64,000 bases of DNA from Bacteroidota bacterium (GCA_016183765.1 JACPEA010000011.1:682001-746000), one strand, 5' to 3'. Numbered from the stretch's first letter, positions 17,916-27,303 are shown. Numbers and translations are program-made. Notes: generated from the letters alone by a model not told the origin.

Positions 17916-20435
17916 TCAGGCATTGTGATATTTTTTAAAGAACCAGACTTTCAATAGGTCTGCTGTTATGATATAAGCAGCAACGATTAGTAACATGACA
18001 CCGAGATTCAGTATTGGCAAGGGTATTAAACCGATGTCACCCGCAAAAGGCAAATACGGTAACCCCAGTGTGATCACTAAACCTACCACACTCAAAATGA
18101 ACAGATATTTTCCTGGTTTGCTTTTGAAGAAGTTCTTGTGTGTTCGAATGATAAACAGGATAAATAACTCTGTCAGGATTGATTCAATGAACCAGCCTGT
18201 TTGAAATGCGGATTCTTTTACTTTCAAAACATATAAAAGTATAACGAAGGTTATTACATCAAAGAGGGAACTATGGATGCCAAATATTACCATGTAATTG
18301 CGGATGAATGTCAGGTCCCACTTTCCTGGCCTGGCTAATTGCTCCTTATCAACATTGTCAGAGGCGACTGTAAGGTATGGGAAGTCGGTTATGAAATTTG
18401 TCAATAATATTTGTTTGGGTAACATGGGTAAAAATGGAAGAAGCAAAGAGGCAATGGCCACGCTGAACATATTCCCAAATGTTGAACCTGTATTGATGAA
18501 AATATATTTTAAGGTATTTGCAAAAGTTTTCCTTCCTTCTTTAATGCCATCTACTATTACCATCAGGTTCTTTTCTATAAGTACAAAATCGGCAGCTTCC
18601 CTGGCTACATCTACCGCATTTTCAACGGATATTCCTACATCGGCTGCGTTTATGGCTGATACGTCGTTAATTCCATCTCCTATATAGGCAACACTATACG
18701 TCTTTTTAAGGGCCAGTATGATACTTTCTTTTTGTTGTGGCTCTACCTCTGCAAAGAGGTGGGTCTTTTTGACGAGCTGCTTCAATGCTTCAGGACTGGT
18801 GGAGAAAAGTTGTTTTCCTGTCATTATCACAGGATTTTTTATGCCAATGTTCAAGGCGATGGATCTGGCCACATTGACATTATCCCCGGTGATGATCTTT
18901 AAACCAACCTTCAGTTTGCTCAATTCGTCAATGGTTACAATGATGTCTGATTTTATGGGGTCGTCCATTAGGATAAATCCCGCAAAAACCATGTCTGTTT
19001 CAAGGTCTTTGGAAATATGATTGGTAACAATGGGCTTGTAACAGATAGCGACAGCCCGTAAACCATTGCTTCCATAGCTCACAAACATATTTTCAAGAGC
19101 TTGTTTGTGATCGGCTATATCTTCAACACTGCCGTTGCCTGTTTTCAATTTAGAGCAGATGCTGATGATCTGAGGAAATGCGCCTTTGCTGATGAAGAGG
19201 GTTTCTTTTTCTGTGTTTACGGCAATGCTCAGTCTTTTTCTGATAAAATCATATGGCACTTCACCAATCTTTTCTGCAGATATATTGGTGTCAAGCTTTA
19301 GTTGTCTTAAAGCGTCATCGATAGGGTTTGAATATCCTGACTCAAGAGAAGCGTTCCAGAAAGCCAGTTGTTGTACAAATTCACTTTCCTGTCCTGAGCC
19401 GTCTACAATGCTTGTTACTATAATATTTCCTTCTGTGATCGTGCCTGTTTTATCTGTGCACAGCAGGTTCACTTCTCCAAGATTCTGAATGGAATTCAGT
19501 TTCTTTACGATCACTTTTTTCTCCAATAATCTCTTCGCTCCGGCACTCATGGCAATCGTTGTAATGGCAGGTAACAATTCAGGGGCCATTCCTACGGCTA
19601 AAGCCAATGCAAATAGTGCTGATTCAATGATGCCTTTGTGATTCAAAAGGTTTACTACAAGAATAAATATGGCTAAAACCAGTGTGATCTTCATCAGGAA
19701 AAAACCAAAGTTCCTGATGCCCTTTTCAAAAGCGGTCTCAATGGTTCGTGATGCACTTTTTGAGATACTGCCGAATATGGTTGCTTCACCTGTTTGAATA
19801 ACCAACGCTTTGGCATTTCCACTTACAATATTCGTTCCCTCCCAGAGGCAATTTGTTCGTTTGGCAAGTTCCGTTTGCTCATCCAATATGCCGACTTCTT
19901 TTCTGACCGGGAAAGATTCCCCTGTTAAACTGGCCTCATTGACATACAGTTCATCAGACTCGATTAAGAGGCAGTCAGCAGGCAACATGGCGCCCGCATT
20001 CAAAATAATCACATCGCCCTTTACAATTTGAGTTGAAGTGATCTCCTGTTGTAGTTCTTCACGCAGAACAGTTGATTTTAAAGAGATCATGGATTGAAGT
20101 TTCTCTACAACTTTTCCCGCATTCCTTTCCTGGAAAAAACTCAGTAAGCCGGTCGATAAAACAATAAAAAGAATGATTAATACATCTGATATATCACCCA
20201 AAAACCCTGAAATGGTCACTGCTCCGATCAGGAGGAGCATGAGCGGACTTTTAAATTGACTTATAAAAAGTAGAAAGTCTTTTTTAAATACAGATCTGTT
20301 TTTAGGATGAAGCCCTTGCTCAAGTAAGATCTTGTCTGCAGCCGCCTGGCACAGTCCTTTCTCAGAACTATTCAATTGTTGGAACCAATACCTGGTGTCA
20401 AATTTCCAAAACCTATTTTCGTTCATTGTTTGCAT
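17916..20435 (-). CDS. mgtA: Magnesium-translocating P-type ATPase
   Basis: 839 aa P3-type ATPase. The actuator motif is EASLTGESFPVRKE, the phosphorylation motif LLCTDKTGTIT, and the hinge AYIGDGINDVSAINAADVGISV. The overall length and C-terminal ten-segment architecture (FNTGWF-like FQTGWFIESILTELFILFIIRT) match MgtA/MgtB importers. It imports Mg2+ across the inner membrane. It is convergent with the gene at 16512 and isolated by repeat-rich spacers. No leader riboswitch was recognised upstream. Confidence 0.9.
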   Translation of the reverse strand: MQTMNENRFWKFDTRYWFQQLNSSEKGLCQAAADKILLEQGLHPKNRSVFKKDFLLFISQFKSPLMLLLIGAVTISGFLGDISDVLIILFIVLSTGLLSFFQERNAGKVVEKLQSMISLKSTVLREELQQEITSTQIVKGDVIILNAGAMLPADCLLIESDELYVNEASLTGESFPVRKEVGILDEQTELAKRTNCLWEGTNIVSGNAKALVIQTGEATIFGSISKSASRTIETAFEKGIRNFGFFLMKITLVLAIFILVVNLLNHKGIIESALFALALAVGMAPELLPAITTIAMSAGAKRLLEKKVIVKKLNSIQNLGEVNLLCTDKTGTITEGNIIVTSIVDGSGQESEFVQQLAFWNASLESGYSNPIDDALRQLKLDTNISAEKIGEVPYDFIRKRLSIAVNTEKETLFISKGAFPQIISICSKLKTGNGSVEDIADHKQALENMFVSYGSNGLRAVAICYKPIVTNHISKDLETDMVFAGFILMDDPIKSDIIVTIDELSKLKVGLKIITGDNVNVARSIALNIGIKNPVIMTGKQLFSTSPEALKQLVKKTHLFAEVEPQQKESIILALKKTYSVAYIGDGINDVSAINAADVGISVENAVDVAREAADFVLIEKNLMVIVDGIKEGRKTFANTLKYIFINTGSTFGNMFSVAIASLLLPFLPMLPKQILLTNFITDFPYLTVASDNVDKEQLARPGKWDLTFIRNYMVIFGIHSSLFDVITFVILLYVLKVKESAFQTGWFIESILTELFILFIIRTHKNFFKSKPGKYLFILSVVGLVITLGLPYLPFAGDIGLIPLPILNLGVMLLIVAAYIITADLLKVWFFKKYHNA

Positions 20436-20753
20436 AAGGACTTTTTGCGTGCAATTTGTGAGCGGCTCGTCTGTACGCTGCTCCTGACGTTCAGGGATTT
20501 ACGAAGTGTGGGAGAGAAGTTCTTTATGCTTTCCCTGGCCATTACAGCTTCGGGTAGCTTACAGCCAAGTTACTGAAGCCTGGTCACAAATCCAATAGCT
20601 GACATGCTGACCATGAAAGTCTAGCTGTTGAAAATTACTGCCGCCGCTGTATGTCGCCTGACCACAGGTGTTGGGGTAGTGAATTGCGTACTTTTTTCAC
20701 CGCGGAGCCGCAGAGAGCGCGGAGTTACGCGGAGGAATTTTTCAGGTAACGGG
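20436..20753. other. Intergenic spacer with family A repeat
   Basis: There is no convincing gene. 20697-20737 is a family A copy (TTCACCGCGGAGCCGCAGAG, then GCGCGGAGTTACGCGGAGGA). The remainder should hold the minus-strand mgtA promoter, but no clear -33/-7 pair was found. Confidence 0.5.
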
Positions 20754-21431
20754 TTATCTTCTTTTGAACACGCCAAAATACATATCAGACCGGTGTGCAA
20801 AACCCAGTCGTTCATACATCTTGATGGCACGCTGGTTATCCCATTTTACGTGGAGGAAAGGAATATTGCCTTTGTCGATGATCTGTTGGGCTATCAGCGA
20901 TACCAATAGTGCGCCATACCCCTTGCCTTCATAATCGGGATGGGTGCATACGGCACTGATCTCTGTGTAACCGTTCAGGTGCAATCGCTCGCCTGCCATG
21001 GCTACCAGTTGTTCTCCGTCGAAAATGCCATGGTAGTTGCCGAAGTCAATGGTATGTTCCAGAAAAGGACCGGGTTTGGTGAGTGCGGTCAGGTCCAGCA
21101 TGGCTGGTACCTGCGAAGTGGTAAGCGGCATCGTTTCAATAGCGCCATTATGGTAAGGAGTGAAATCCGTACAGGTCATCTGGTGCAGCGTGGTGGAGAA
21201 CTTAAGTTCCCAGGCAGCAATCAGTTCAACGGGTTCCTTGATCATGACCGACCAGGAACGATCAGCGGGTAAACATTCGTACAGGCTTTGCTGCAATGCG
21301 GCAGTCCAATCGGGTAATGCGGCAAAAGGTGATACGTCTGCGGGGAAATACCCAGCCACTTCATCGCCCAGGTTAAAGCGGCTGTCGACGCTGTTGAGCG
21401 CCTGCCATACGGGGTTATCTAACAATTGCAA
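20754..21431 (-). CDS. GNAT-family N-acetyltransferase (FR47-like)
   Basis: 225 aa. The C-terminal half carries the GNAT fold: ISAVCTHPDYEGKGYGALLV gives the acetyl-CoA loop (V-x3-P, then G-x-G-x-G/A), followed by LHVKWDNQRAIKMYERLGF. The N-terminal half resembles the FR47-type extension. The substrate is unknown. It lies downstream of, and co-directional with, the hydrogenase structural genes, but a 165-bp repeat-containing gap separates them. Confidence 0.87.
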   Translation of the reverse strand: MQLLDNPVWQALNSVDSRFNLGDEVAGYFPADVSPFAALPDWTAALQQSLYECLPADRSWSVMIKEPVELIAAWELKFSTTLHQMTCTDFTPYHNGAIETMPLTTSQVPAMLDLTALTKPGPFLEHTIDFGNYHGIFDGEQLVAMAGERLHLNGYTEISAVCTHPDYEGKGYGALLVSLIAQQIIDKGNIPFLHVKWDNQRAIKMYERLGFAHRSDMYFGVFKRR

Positions 21432-21511
21432 GGGATAAGGGTATATTGCTGAACTGCAAAAATACAGAAACTAAGAAGCAGATGTGTAATTCAGGCAAAA
21501 TGCCCGGGTGT

Positions 21512-21611
21512 CCCTCTGCGAAACCTCCCTGTTCTCATGTTCTCCGCGGTTGGTGCAAACTCCATCCAACCGCGGAGAACGGGAGAGCGCAACGTTTACG
21601 CAGAGAGGGTA
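21512..21611. repeat. Family A long hairpin overlapping the hydrogenase protease 3' end
   Basis: Inner arms 21539-21553 and 21566-21580 are a perfect 15-bp inverted repeat (GTTCTCCGCGGTTGG). Outer arms are CTCTGCG (21514-21520) and CGCAGAG (21599-21605). On the minus strand the outer arm encodes the last residues and stop codon of the maturation protease, so the repeat supplies the gene's terminus. It may serve as terminator or mRNA-stabilising hairpin. Confidence 0.7.
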
Positions 21612-22093
21612 ACAAGTTTTGTTTCCAGTATTTCCATTGCCTTATCGGCCACCTGCTGCAATAGCGGAGGCATGATATTTTCAACCGCAGGTGTGAGTTC
21701 AACACCTTGTTGCTGAATGGTTTCGATACTTACGACGAAGAGGTAGATATGCGGCATTTTCTCCATCCATTGCAGGGCGCTCACCATATCGCGCAAGCCA
21801 ATATCGTGGGTGCTCATGGCACGGGGAAAATCTTTGGCAAAACGGGGTTCTATCAAACGGATGGTACCGGGAGGGTTGCCATCCAGGGTGGCATCGATCA
21901 GAATGACGGTATCATGGTCTTCAAAATACTGCAGGAGATAGAAGCCGCCGGTACCTCCATCCACGATCTCGATACTTTCCGGCAGCTGCTTCTCCTGCAG
22001 CCTGAGTGCGGTGTGTACACCTACACCCTCATCCCCCATGAGGTAATTACCGATGCCCAGGATCAACAGGTTTGGATTGGGTGCTGTCATCAT
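21596..22093 (-). CDS. hyaD: Hydrogenase maturation protease (HyaD/HupD-like)
   Basis: 165 aa endopeptidase that removes the C-terminal extension of the large subunit after nickel insertion. Motifs are ILGIGNYLMGDEGVGVH (nickel-probing Glu/Asp), IVDGGTGGFYLL and STHDIGLRDMVSAL (conserved His). It overlaps the cytochrome gene by 4 bp (ATGA). The large subunit at 22950 has the matching cleavable tail. The final residues LSA and stop codon lie inside a family A repeat arm. Confidence 0.92.
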   Translation of the reverse strand: MMTAPNPNLLILGIGNYLMGDEGVGVHTALRLQEKQLPESIEIVDGGTGGFYLLQYFEDHDTVILIDATLDGNPPGTIRLIEPRFAKDFPRAMSTHDIGLRDMVSALQWMEKMPHIYLFVVSIETIQQQGVELTPAVENIMPPLLQQVADKAMEILETKLVTLSA

Positions 22094-22818
22094 TGTTTAA
22101 CCTTGTTGGGTGTGTGGTGTTCCTCGTTCTGGAACACGTCTTCTTCAATGAATTTCCAGCCACCGCCCATACTGCTCATTTCTCCCCGTCCTTCCACATA
22201 GTCATGGTAAAATACCAGGTATACATGGATCACCGCAAAAAGAATGAAGAACCACATGGCCCAGTGATGTATCTGCCGGGTCATGATATCGCCGCCGAAC
22301 ATAGCCGGTACCCAGCTGAATAACTTGGGTAGCCACCAGGTTCCCATGGAAGCATAGAGGCCAAACCCTGTTAAACACTGGATGAGGAAAGCCCAGAAAG
22401 TCAGGAAATAAATAAATCCAGCCATTGCATTATGTCCGATGCTGATATGCTCTTTACCGCGCAGCATCAGGATATCGATCTTGAATACGGTCCACATTTC
22501 CTTGATGAATTTCCGCGAAGTGGGGATGAACTGGCGCCAGTTGGCGTATTTGTTTCCCACAAAACCCCAGTACAGCCGGAACAGGAAATTGAAAAAGAAG
22601 ATATAGGACGCGATAAAATGGATCAAACGTACCCAGCCCATGGTAAAACGCATGGCAGCTTCATCCTTGCTTTGCAAAGCCAATGGATCGGCAATAAAGA
22701 AACCGGTGACGATAAGCGCCAGGATGGCCAATGCGTTCAGCCAGTGATAATACCGTACGGGCAACTCCCATACATATACGCGGCGGAGCCGGTGAACATG
22801 CAGGTATTTTGTTTTCAT
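22090..22818 (-). CDS. hyaC: Ni/Fe-hydrogenase b-type cytochrome subunit
   Basis: 242 aa membrane protein with four hydrophobic helices and several histidines (VRYYHWLNALA, LIHFIASYIF, HWAMWFFILFAVIHVYLVFYHD) suited to ligate two b haems. It anchors the hydrogenase dimer and passes electrons from its small subunit to the quinone pool. It follows the large subunit after a 131-bp gap with a family A hairpin and overlaps hyaD. Confidence 0.93.
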   Translation of the reverse strand: MKTKYLHVHRLRRVYVWELPVRYYHWLNALAILALIVTGFFIADPLALQSKDEAAMRFTMGWVRLIHFIASYIFFFNFLFRLYWGFVGNKYANWRQFIPTSRKFIKEMWTVFKIDILMLRGKEHISIGHNAMAGFIYFLTFWAFLIQCLTGFGLYASMGTWWLPKLFSWVPAMFGGDIMTRQIHHWAMWFFILFAVIHVYLVFYHDYVEGRGEMSSMGGGWKFIEEDVFQNEEHHTPNKVKQ

Positions 22819-22858
22819 ATTGAATTACTTAATTGTTAGAAGCCAATGTGTATCGGTT

Positions 22859-22949
22859 CCCTCTGCGTAACCTCCCTGTTCTCTTGTTCTCTGCGGTTGG
22901 TGTAAGCTCCATCCAACCGCAGAACAAGAGAGGCAGAGTTTTCGCAGAG
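22859..22949. repeat. Family A long hairpin between hydrogenase large subunit and cytochrome b genes
   Basis: The arm 22880-22900 (TCTCTTGTTCT, GCGGTTGG) pairs with 22913-22931 (CCAACCGCAGAACAAGAGA) except for a two-base bulge. Outer CTCTGCG (22861-22867) pairs with CGCAGAG (22943-22949). It begins directly at the large-subunit stop codon. Being intercistronic, it could set different mRNA levels for the structural genes and downstream hyaC-hyaD. Confidence 0.7.
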
Positions 22950-24674
22950 TTATTCTCCCACCACGCTTACGCGGCTGATGGTAGTGCCTTCCTCATCGTA
23001 CAGGTGAACACTGCAGGCCATACAGGGGTCGAAACTGTGTATGGTGCGCAGGATCTCCAGTGGTTGTTTCTCATCATGAACAGGTGTATCGATCAGGGAT
23101 GATTCATAGGCAGATAATCCGCCTTTGTTATCCCTTGGCGATGCATTCCAGGTGGTGGGTACCACCAACTGGTAGTTGGCGATCTTCTGGTCTTCAATAT
23201 TGATCCAGTGTGCCAGGGCACCCCGTGGCGCTTCGGCATGTCCCACACCCACGGCCTGTTTGGGCCAGGTAGAAGGTTCGAACAATGTGGTATCTGCCAT
23301 ACGTGTATCGCCATTTTTGATGTTGGCGATCAGTTTATCGAAGAATTCCAGTCCCCACTGTGCCACCAGCACACTTTCCAGTCCGCGGGCAGCCGTTCTG
23401 CCCAATGTGGAGAACAGGGCGGTAACAGGTACGTTCAGGTCTGTCAGTGCTTTGTCTACCACAGCTTTGTAATCTTCGCGTCCCCTTGCATAACCGATCA
23501 GCACACGGGCCAGTGGACCCACTTCCATCGCATGGCCTTTCCAGCGGGGTGTTTTCAGGTAACTGTATTTCTGGGTGGTATCCAGGTGCTCGAACGGCGG
23601 TTTGGGTCCGGTATATTTCACTTTGCTTTCGCCCTTCCAGGGGTGCAGGCCCATATCATCGCCACCTTTGTATTCGTACCAGGAGTGTTTGACAAATTCC
23701 TGTACCTCATCGTCTTTGCGCAGGTCCACGTCCATCACTTTGCTGATATCCTTGTTCAGGATGGCGCCGGAAGGGAATTTGAAAGAAGCCGTATCGCGGT
23801 AACCGTTGGTGGGCAGGTCTCCATAGGCAAGGAAGTTACCCAGTCCGCCACCGATGGCGCCCCAGTCTTTATAGAAAGAAGCGATGGCCATCAGGTCGGG
23901 GATGTATACCTGCTCAATGAATTCTTTACCGTCTTTCATCAGCTGCTCCACATAGGCCAGCCTTTCTGCGTTGATACCGCTTACATCGTCAATCCCGATG
24001 GCGCAGGCCATACCGCCCACCAGGTAATTGGGGTGCGGGTTCTTACCGCCGAATATGGCATGTACTTTTACGATCTCTTTCTGCCATTCCAGTGCTTCCA
24101 GGTAGTGAGCCAGGCCGATCAGGTTCACTTCGGCAGGCAGTTTGTACGCGGGGTGTCCCCAGTAACCATTGGCAAAAATGCCCAGCTGGCCACTGGCCAC
24201 AAATTTTTTGATGCGCTCCTGTATGTCACTGAAATACCCTACAGAGCTTTTGGGCCATTTGGAGATGCTCTGAGCCAGCTCGGATGTTTTCTTCGGATCG
24301 GCTTTCAGTGCATTCACCACATCAACCCAGTCCATCGCGTGCAGGTGATAAAAGTGAACCACGTGATCATGCATGTACTGTGCGCAGAACATGATGTTAC
24401 GCACCAGTTCCGCATTGGGCGGGATGGTAATGCCCAGGGCATCTTCTACACACCTTACCGAGGTAAGCGAGTGAACAGAAGTGCATACGCCGCATACCCG
24501 GCCTACAAAGGCCCAGGCGTCGCGCGGGTCACGGCCCTGCAGGATCTCTTCCAGCAAACGTACCATGGTACCACTGCTGTAGGCATCCTTGATCTTGCCG
24601 TTTTCAATATCTGCTTCTATACGCAGGTGACCTTCAATTCTGGTGATGGGGTCAACAACAATTCTTTTGCTCAT
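22950..24674 (-). CDS. hyaB: [NiFe]-hydrogenase large subunit, group 1 uptake type
   Basis: 574 aa catalytic subunit. The two nickel-binding cysteine pairs are present: GRVCGVCTSVHS near residue 75 and DPCMACSVH near the C-terminus. A 17-residue tail after the final His would be cleaved by HyaD. The start MSKRIVVDPITRIEGHLRIE is the usual group 1 N-terminus. It oxidises H2 at the periplasmic membrane face together with the small subunit, whose gene lies 23 bp upstream. Confidence 0.97.
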   Translation of the reverse strand: MSKRIVVDPITRIEGHLRIEADIENGKIKDAYSSGTMVRLLEEILQGRDPRDAWAFVGRVCGVCTSVHSLTSVRCVEDALGITIPPNAELVRNIMFCAQYMHDHVVHFYHLHAMDWVDVVNALKADPKKTSELAQSISKWPKSSVGYFSDIQERIKKFVASGQLGIFANGYWGHPAYKLPAEVNLIGLAHYLEALEWQKEIVKVHAIFGGKNPHPNYLVGGMACAIGIDDVSGINAERLAYVEQLMKDGKEFIEQVYIPDLMAIASFYKDWGAIGGGLGNFLAYGDLPTNGYRDTASFKFPSGAILNKDISKVMDVDLRKDDEVQEFVKHSWYEYKGGDDMGLHPWKGESKVKYTGPKPPFEHLDTTQKYSYLKTPRWKGHAMEVGPLARVLIGYARGREDYKAVVDKALTDLNVPVTALFSTLGRTAARGLESVLVAQWGLEFFDKLIANIKNGDTRMADTTLFEPSTWPKQAVGVGHAEAPRGALAHWINIEDQKIANYQLVVPTTWNASPRDNKGGLSAYESSLIDTPVHDEKQPLEILRTIHSFDPCMACSVHLYDEEGTTISRVSVVGE

Positions 24675-24697
24675 ATAACAAATTGTATTGTTAGTAA

Positions 24698-25828
24698 TCA
24701 GGATTTGAGTGCTTGTTCATTCTGTTTGCCTTCTTCTTCCACTTCGCGGATCAGTTTTTTCTTGCGCACGTTGGTCATTACAGCATGTCCGGCCAGTGCG
24801 GCGGCGGTTACGCCCAGGGCCACTTTACCGAACGTGTCGGCATTGGCTTCAATACCGAATCCGGCAAAGGAAGAGCCGCGTTCATAGAGCCGGCCATTGT
24901 CCCAGAAGTTCTCTTCCGAACAGCCGATACAGCCGTGTCCGGACTGAATGGGGAAGCTGGTTCCGTTGTTCCATTTCATCACACCGCAGGCATTGTAGGT
25001 AGAAGGTCCTTTACAGCCCACTTTATAGAGGCAGTAACCTTTTTTGGCGTTCTCGTCGTCGAAGCTTTCTACATACAGGCCGGCATCGTAGAATGGGCGG
25101 CGGTAGCAGGTATCGTGCACCCTTTTGCTGTAGAAGGCTTTGGGACGTCCCAGGCGGTCCAGCTCAGGAATGCGGTCGAAAGTCACCAGGTGAACGATCA
25201 CACCGGCCATCACTTCGCCGATAGGAGGACAACCCGGCACTTTGATCACGGGTTTGCCTTTTACCAGTTTATGGATCGGGGTGGCGTTGGTAGGGTTGGG
25301 TTTGGCGCTCTGTACGCAACCATTGCTGGCGCAGCTGCCCCAGGCAATGATGGCTTTGGCGTTCTCGGCGGCTTCCTCCAGGATCTGCAGAGAGGTCTTG
25401 CCCCCGATCATACAGTAAACACCGTCAGCACCGGTTGGTACACTTCCCTCTACACATAGAATATATTCGCCTTTGTATTTCTTCATGGTATTCTGCATCG
25501 CTTCCTCAGCCTGGAAACCGGAAGCGGCCATCAGGGTCTCGGTATAGTCGAGTGATATTTTGTCCAGCAGGATATCCGCCACAATGGGGTGCGATGAACG
25601 GATAAAGCTCTCACTGCAACAGGTACATTCCTGGAAGTGCAGCCAGATGACCGGTACCCGGGGTTTGGTTTCTAAAGCTTTGGCTACCTGTCCGATAGCT
25701 GTATTCTCCAGGCCGATAAAGGCCGTCATCATACTCACGAACTGCAGAAAATCGCGACGGCTGTAGCCTTTTCGCTGTACCTCTTCGTAGTAGGTGGGTT
25801 GTTGTGTGGGAATGATCTCGTTAGACAT
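24698..25828 (-). CDS. hyaA: [NiFe]-hydrogenase small subunit, Tat-exported, six-Cys proximal cluster
   Basis: 376 aa. The twin-arginine signal is [13 protein letters not shown] (about residues 22-34). The mature N-terminus has ECTCCSES, where the standard enzyme has ECTGCS, and GSCASNGC carries a second additional cysteine; VPGCPP follows. These six cysteines match the [4Fe-3S] proximal cluster known from oxygen-tolerant membrane-bound hydrogenases (E. coli Hyd-1, Ralstonia MBH). Distal and medial cluster ligands ([25 protein letters not shown]) and a C-terminal membrane helix ([16 protein letters not shown]) are present. It is the first gene of the minus-strand operon. Confidence 0.97.
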   Translation of the reverse strand: MSNEIIPTQQPTYYEEVQRKGYSRRDFLQFVSMMTAFIGLENTAIGQVAKALETKPRVPVIWLHFQECTCCSESFIRSSHPIVADILLDKISLDYTETLMAASGFQAEEAMQNTMKKYKGEYILCVEGSVPTGADGVYCMIGGKTSLQILEEAAENAKAIIAWGSCASNGCVQSAKPNPTNATPIHKLVKGKPVIKVPGCPPIGEVMAGVIVHLVTFDRIPELDRLGRPKAFYSKRVHDTCYRRPFYDAGLYVESFDDENAKKGYCLYKVGCKGPSTYNACGVMKWNNGTSFPIQSGHGCIGCSEENFWDNGRLYERGSSFAGFGIEANADTFGKVALGVTAAALAGHAVMTNVRKKKLIREVEEEGKQNEQALKS

Positions 25829-25976
25829 GTTGGATAGATTTAAGAAGCTACAAAGTACTTGTCAGCATAGCTTTTGGGAATGACGTTTATCATCGGCTGA
25901 AATGATTATTGTCATATTTCTCCGGGGGTGCATTTGCTATTTTGCAGGAAATACGAACACGAAAAAAAAAGATAAT

Positions 25977-26168
25977 ATGAAAAAAGTAATTGCTTCCCTG
26001 GCGGCCTTAACTCCCTTGTTTGCATTGGCCCATCCAGGTCATGGTGAAACGGAAGGTTATACCATTATCCACTATTTCACCGAACCGCAACATGCACTGG
26101 TAACACTGGGTGTAGTGGTGCTGACCACCGTTTTTGTGATGCGGGAAAGAAGAAAAAAACAATCCTGA
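25977..26168 (+). CDS. Small hydrogenase-associated membrane protein with HPGHG motif
   Basis: 63 aa from the ATG at 25977; an upstream extension to 25902 is unlikely. A signal-like N-terminus (MKKVIASLAALTPLFALA) is followed by HPGHGETEG, reminiscent of the AHPGH start of mature HupE/UreJ nickel-permease-like proteins. One hydrophobic helix (ALVTLGVVVLTTVFVM) and a basic tail RERRKKQS come next. It is far too short for HupE. It opens the accessory operon 19 bp before hypA and is divergent from hyaA; a role in metal handling or enzyme assembly is inference. Confidence 0.7.
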   Translation: MKKVIASLAALTPLFALAHPGHGETEGYTIIHYFTEPQHALVTLGVVVLTTVFVMRERRKKQS

Positions 26169-26187
26169 CCATAAGCAACCCTGTACC

Positions 26188-26532
26188 ATGCACGAGTTAT
26201 CCATAGTAATGAGTATCGTAGAACTGGCTTCTGCACAGGCATCCCACCACGATGCTGCTGTGATAGAAGAGATAGAGCTGGATATCGGCTGCCTGAGTGG
26301 CATTGAAATGGACTCCTTCGATTTTGCATGGAAACAGGCTGTTAAAAGAACCATTCTGGAGAATGCCCGTCGAACAGTGAACCGGATAGAAGGCAGGGCC
26401 CTGTGCCTTGACTGCAACACGGACTTTACGATGGAGCATTTGTACGATGGCTGTCCGAATTGCGGCAGTCATCTCAGCCAGATCAGGAGCGGAAAGGAAC
26501 TGAAGCTCCGCTCACTTGTACTACCCGATTAA
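26188..26532 (+). CDS. hypA: Hydrogenase nickel incorporation protein HypA
   Basis: 114 aa with the invariant MHEL N-terminus (nickel ligand His2) and a zinc loop CLDC...CPNC at about 70-90. It works with HypB to insert nickel into the large subunit. It starts 19 bp after the small membrane protein gene and stops 19 bp before the hypB ATG. Confidence 0.95.
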   Translation: MHELSIVMSIVELASAQASHHDAAVIEEIELDIGCLSGIEMDSFDFAWKQAVKRTILENARRTVNRIEGRALCLDCNTDFTMEHLYDGCPNCGSHLSQIRSGKELKLRSLVLPD

Positions 26533-26551
26533 TCTCACAAAAACCTTAGTT

Positions 26552-27289
26552 ATGTGTGCTACCTGTGGCTGCGGCCCCAATTCACATCACCATGATCATT
26601 CGCATGATCATACCCACGAAACCTCTCCCGGTAAAAAAGTAGTGGATGTTGAGCAGGATATCCTGCTGGAGAACAACCTGCTTGCCCAACGCAACCGTGG
26701 TTTCTTTGAAGGAAGGAATATCCTCGCCATCAATCTGGTCAGCTCACCCGGCTCTGGTAAAACGAGCCTGCTGGAACGTACCCTTACCGATCTGAAAGGA
26801 GAACTCGGTTTTGCCGTGATCGAGGGCGACCAGCAAACGGCCAATGATGCAGACCGTATTCACGCCACCGGAACCAAAGTGACCCAGATCAATACCGGCA
26901 AAGGCTGCCACCTGGATGCCCATATGGTGTTACACGCCGTACAGGGTATGAAACTGCAGGCTGATTCAGTGCTCTTCATCGAGAATGTAGGTAACCTGGT
27001 ATGTCCTGCCATGTTCGACCTGGGCGAACAGGAGAGGGTGGTGGTGATCAGCGTGACCGAAGGAGAAGACAAGCCCATCAAATACCCAGATATGTTCCAT
27101 TCATCCACTTTGTGTGTGATCAATAAAACGGATCTGCTGCCTTATGTCAAATTCAATGTGGAGAAAGCCAAGGAGTATGCCCGTAAAGTGAATCCCAGGC
27201 TGGAGATCATTGAACTGAGCTGCACCAGCGGCGAGGGAATGGACCAGTGGTATGAATGGCTGAAGAGTAAAGTATTGCAACCTGTATAA
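26552..27289 (+). CDS. hypB: Hydrogenase nickel GTPase HypB
   Basis: 245 aa from the ATG at 26552, giving the N-terminal high-affinity nickel motif MCATCGCG and a short His-rich patch (HHHDHSHDHTHE). The G-domain shows NLVSSPGSGKTSLLE (P-loop), the Cys-His metal site of the G domain GKGCHLDA, and NKTDLL (guanine specificity). It hydrolyses GTP to drive nickel delivery with HypA. An upstream in-frame start overlapping hypA is rejected because it precedes the conserved N-terminus. Confidence 0.95.
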   Translation: MCATCGCGPNSHHHDHSHDHTHETSPGKKVVDVEQDILLENNLLAQRNRGFFEGRNILAINLVSSPGSGKTSLLERTLTDLKGELGFAVIEGDQQTANDADRIHATGTKVTQINTGKGCHLDAHMVLHAVQGMKLQADSVLFIENVGNLVCPAMFDLGEQERVVVISVTEGEDKPIKYPDMFHSSTLCVINKTDLLPYVKFNVEKAKEYARKVNPRLEIIELSCTSGEGMDQWYEWLKSKVLQPV

Positions 27290-27303
27290 CCCCCGCGCTA
27301 CCG

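Noticed and set aside
20436-20753. Magnesium-sensing leader or riboswitch of mgtA
   Set aside because: No M-box-like conserved elements or leader peptide were recognisable; only a dispersed repeat is clear.
23208-24887. 559-codon frame antisense to the hydrogenase large subunit
   Set aside because: It is the mirror of a strongly conserved gene with GC-biased codons. Its translation lacks domain motifs and it has no start region of its own.
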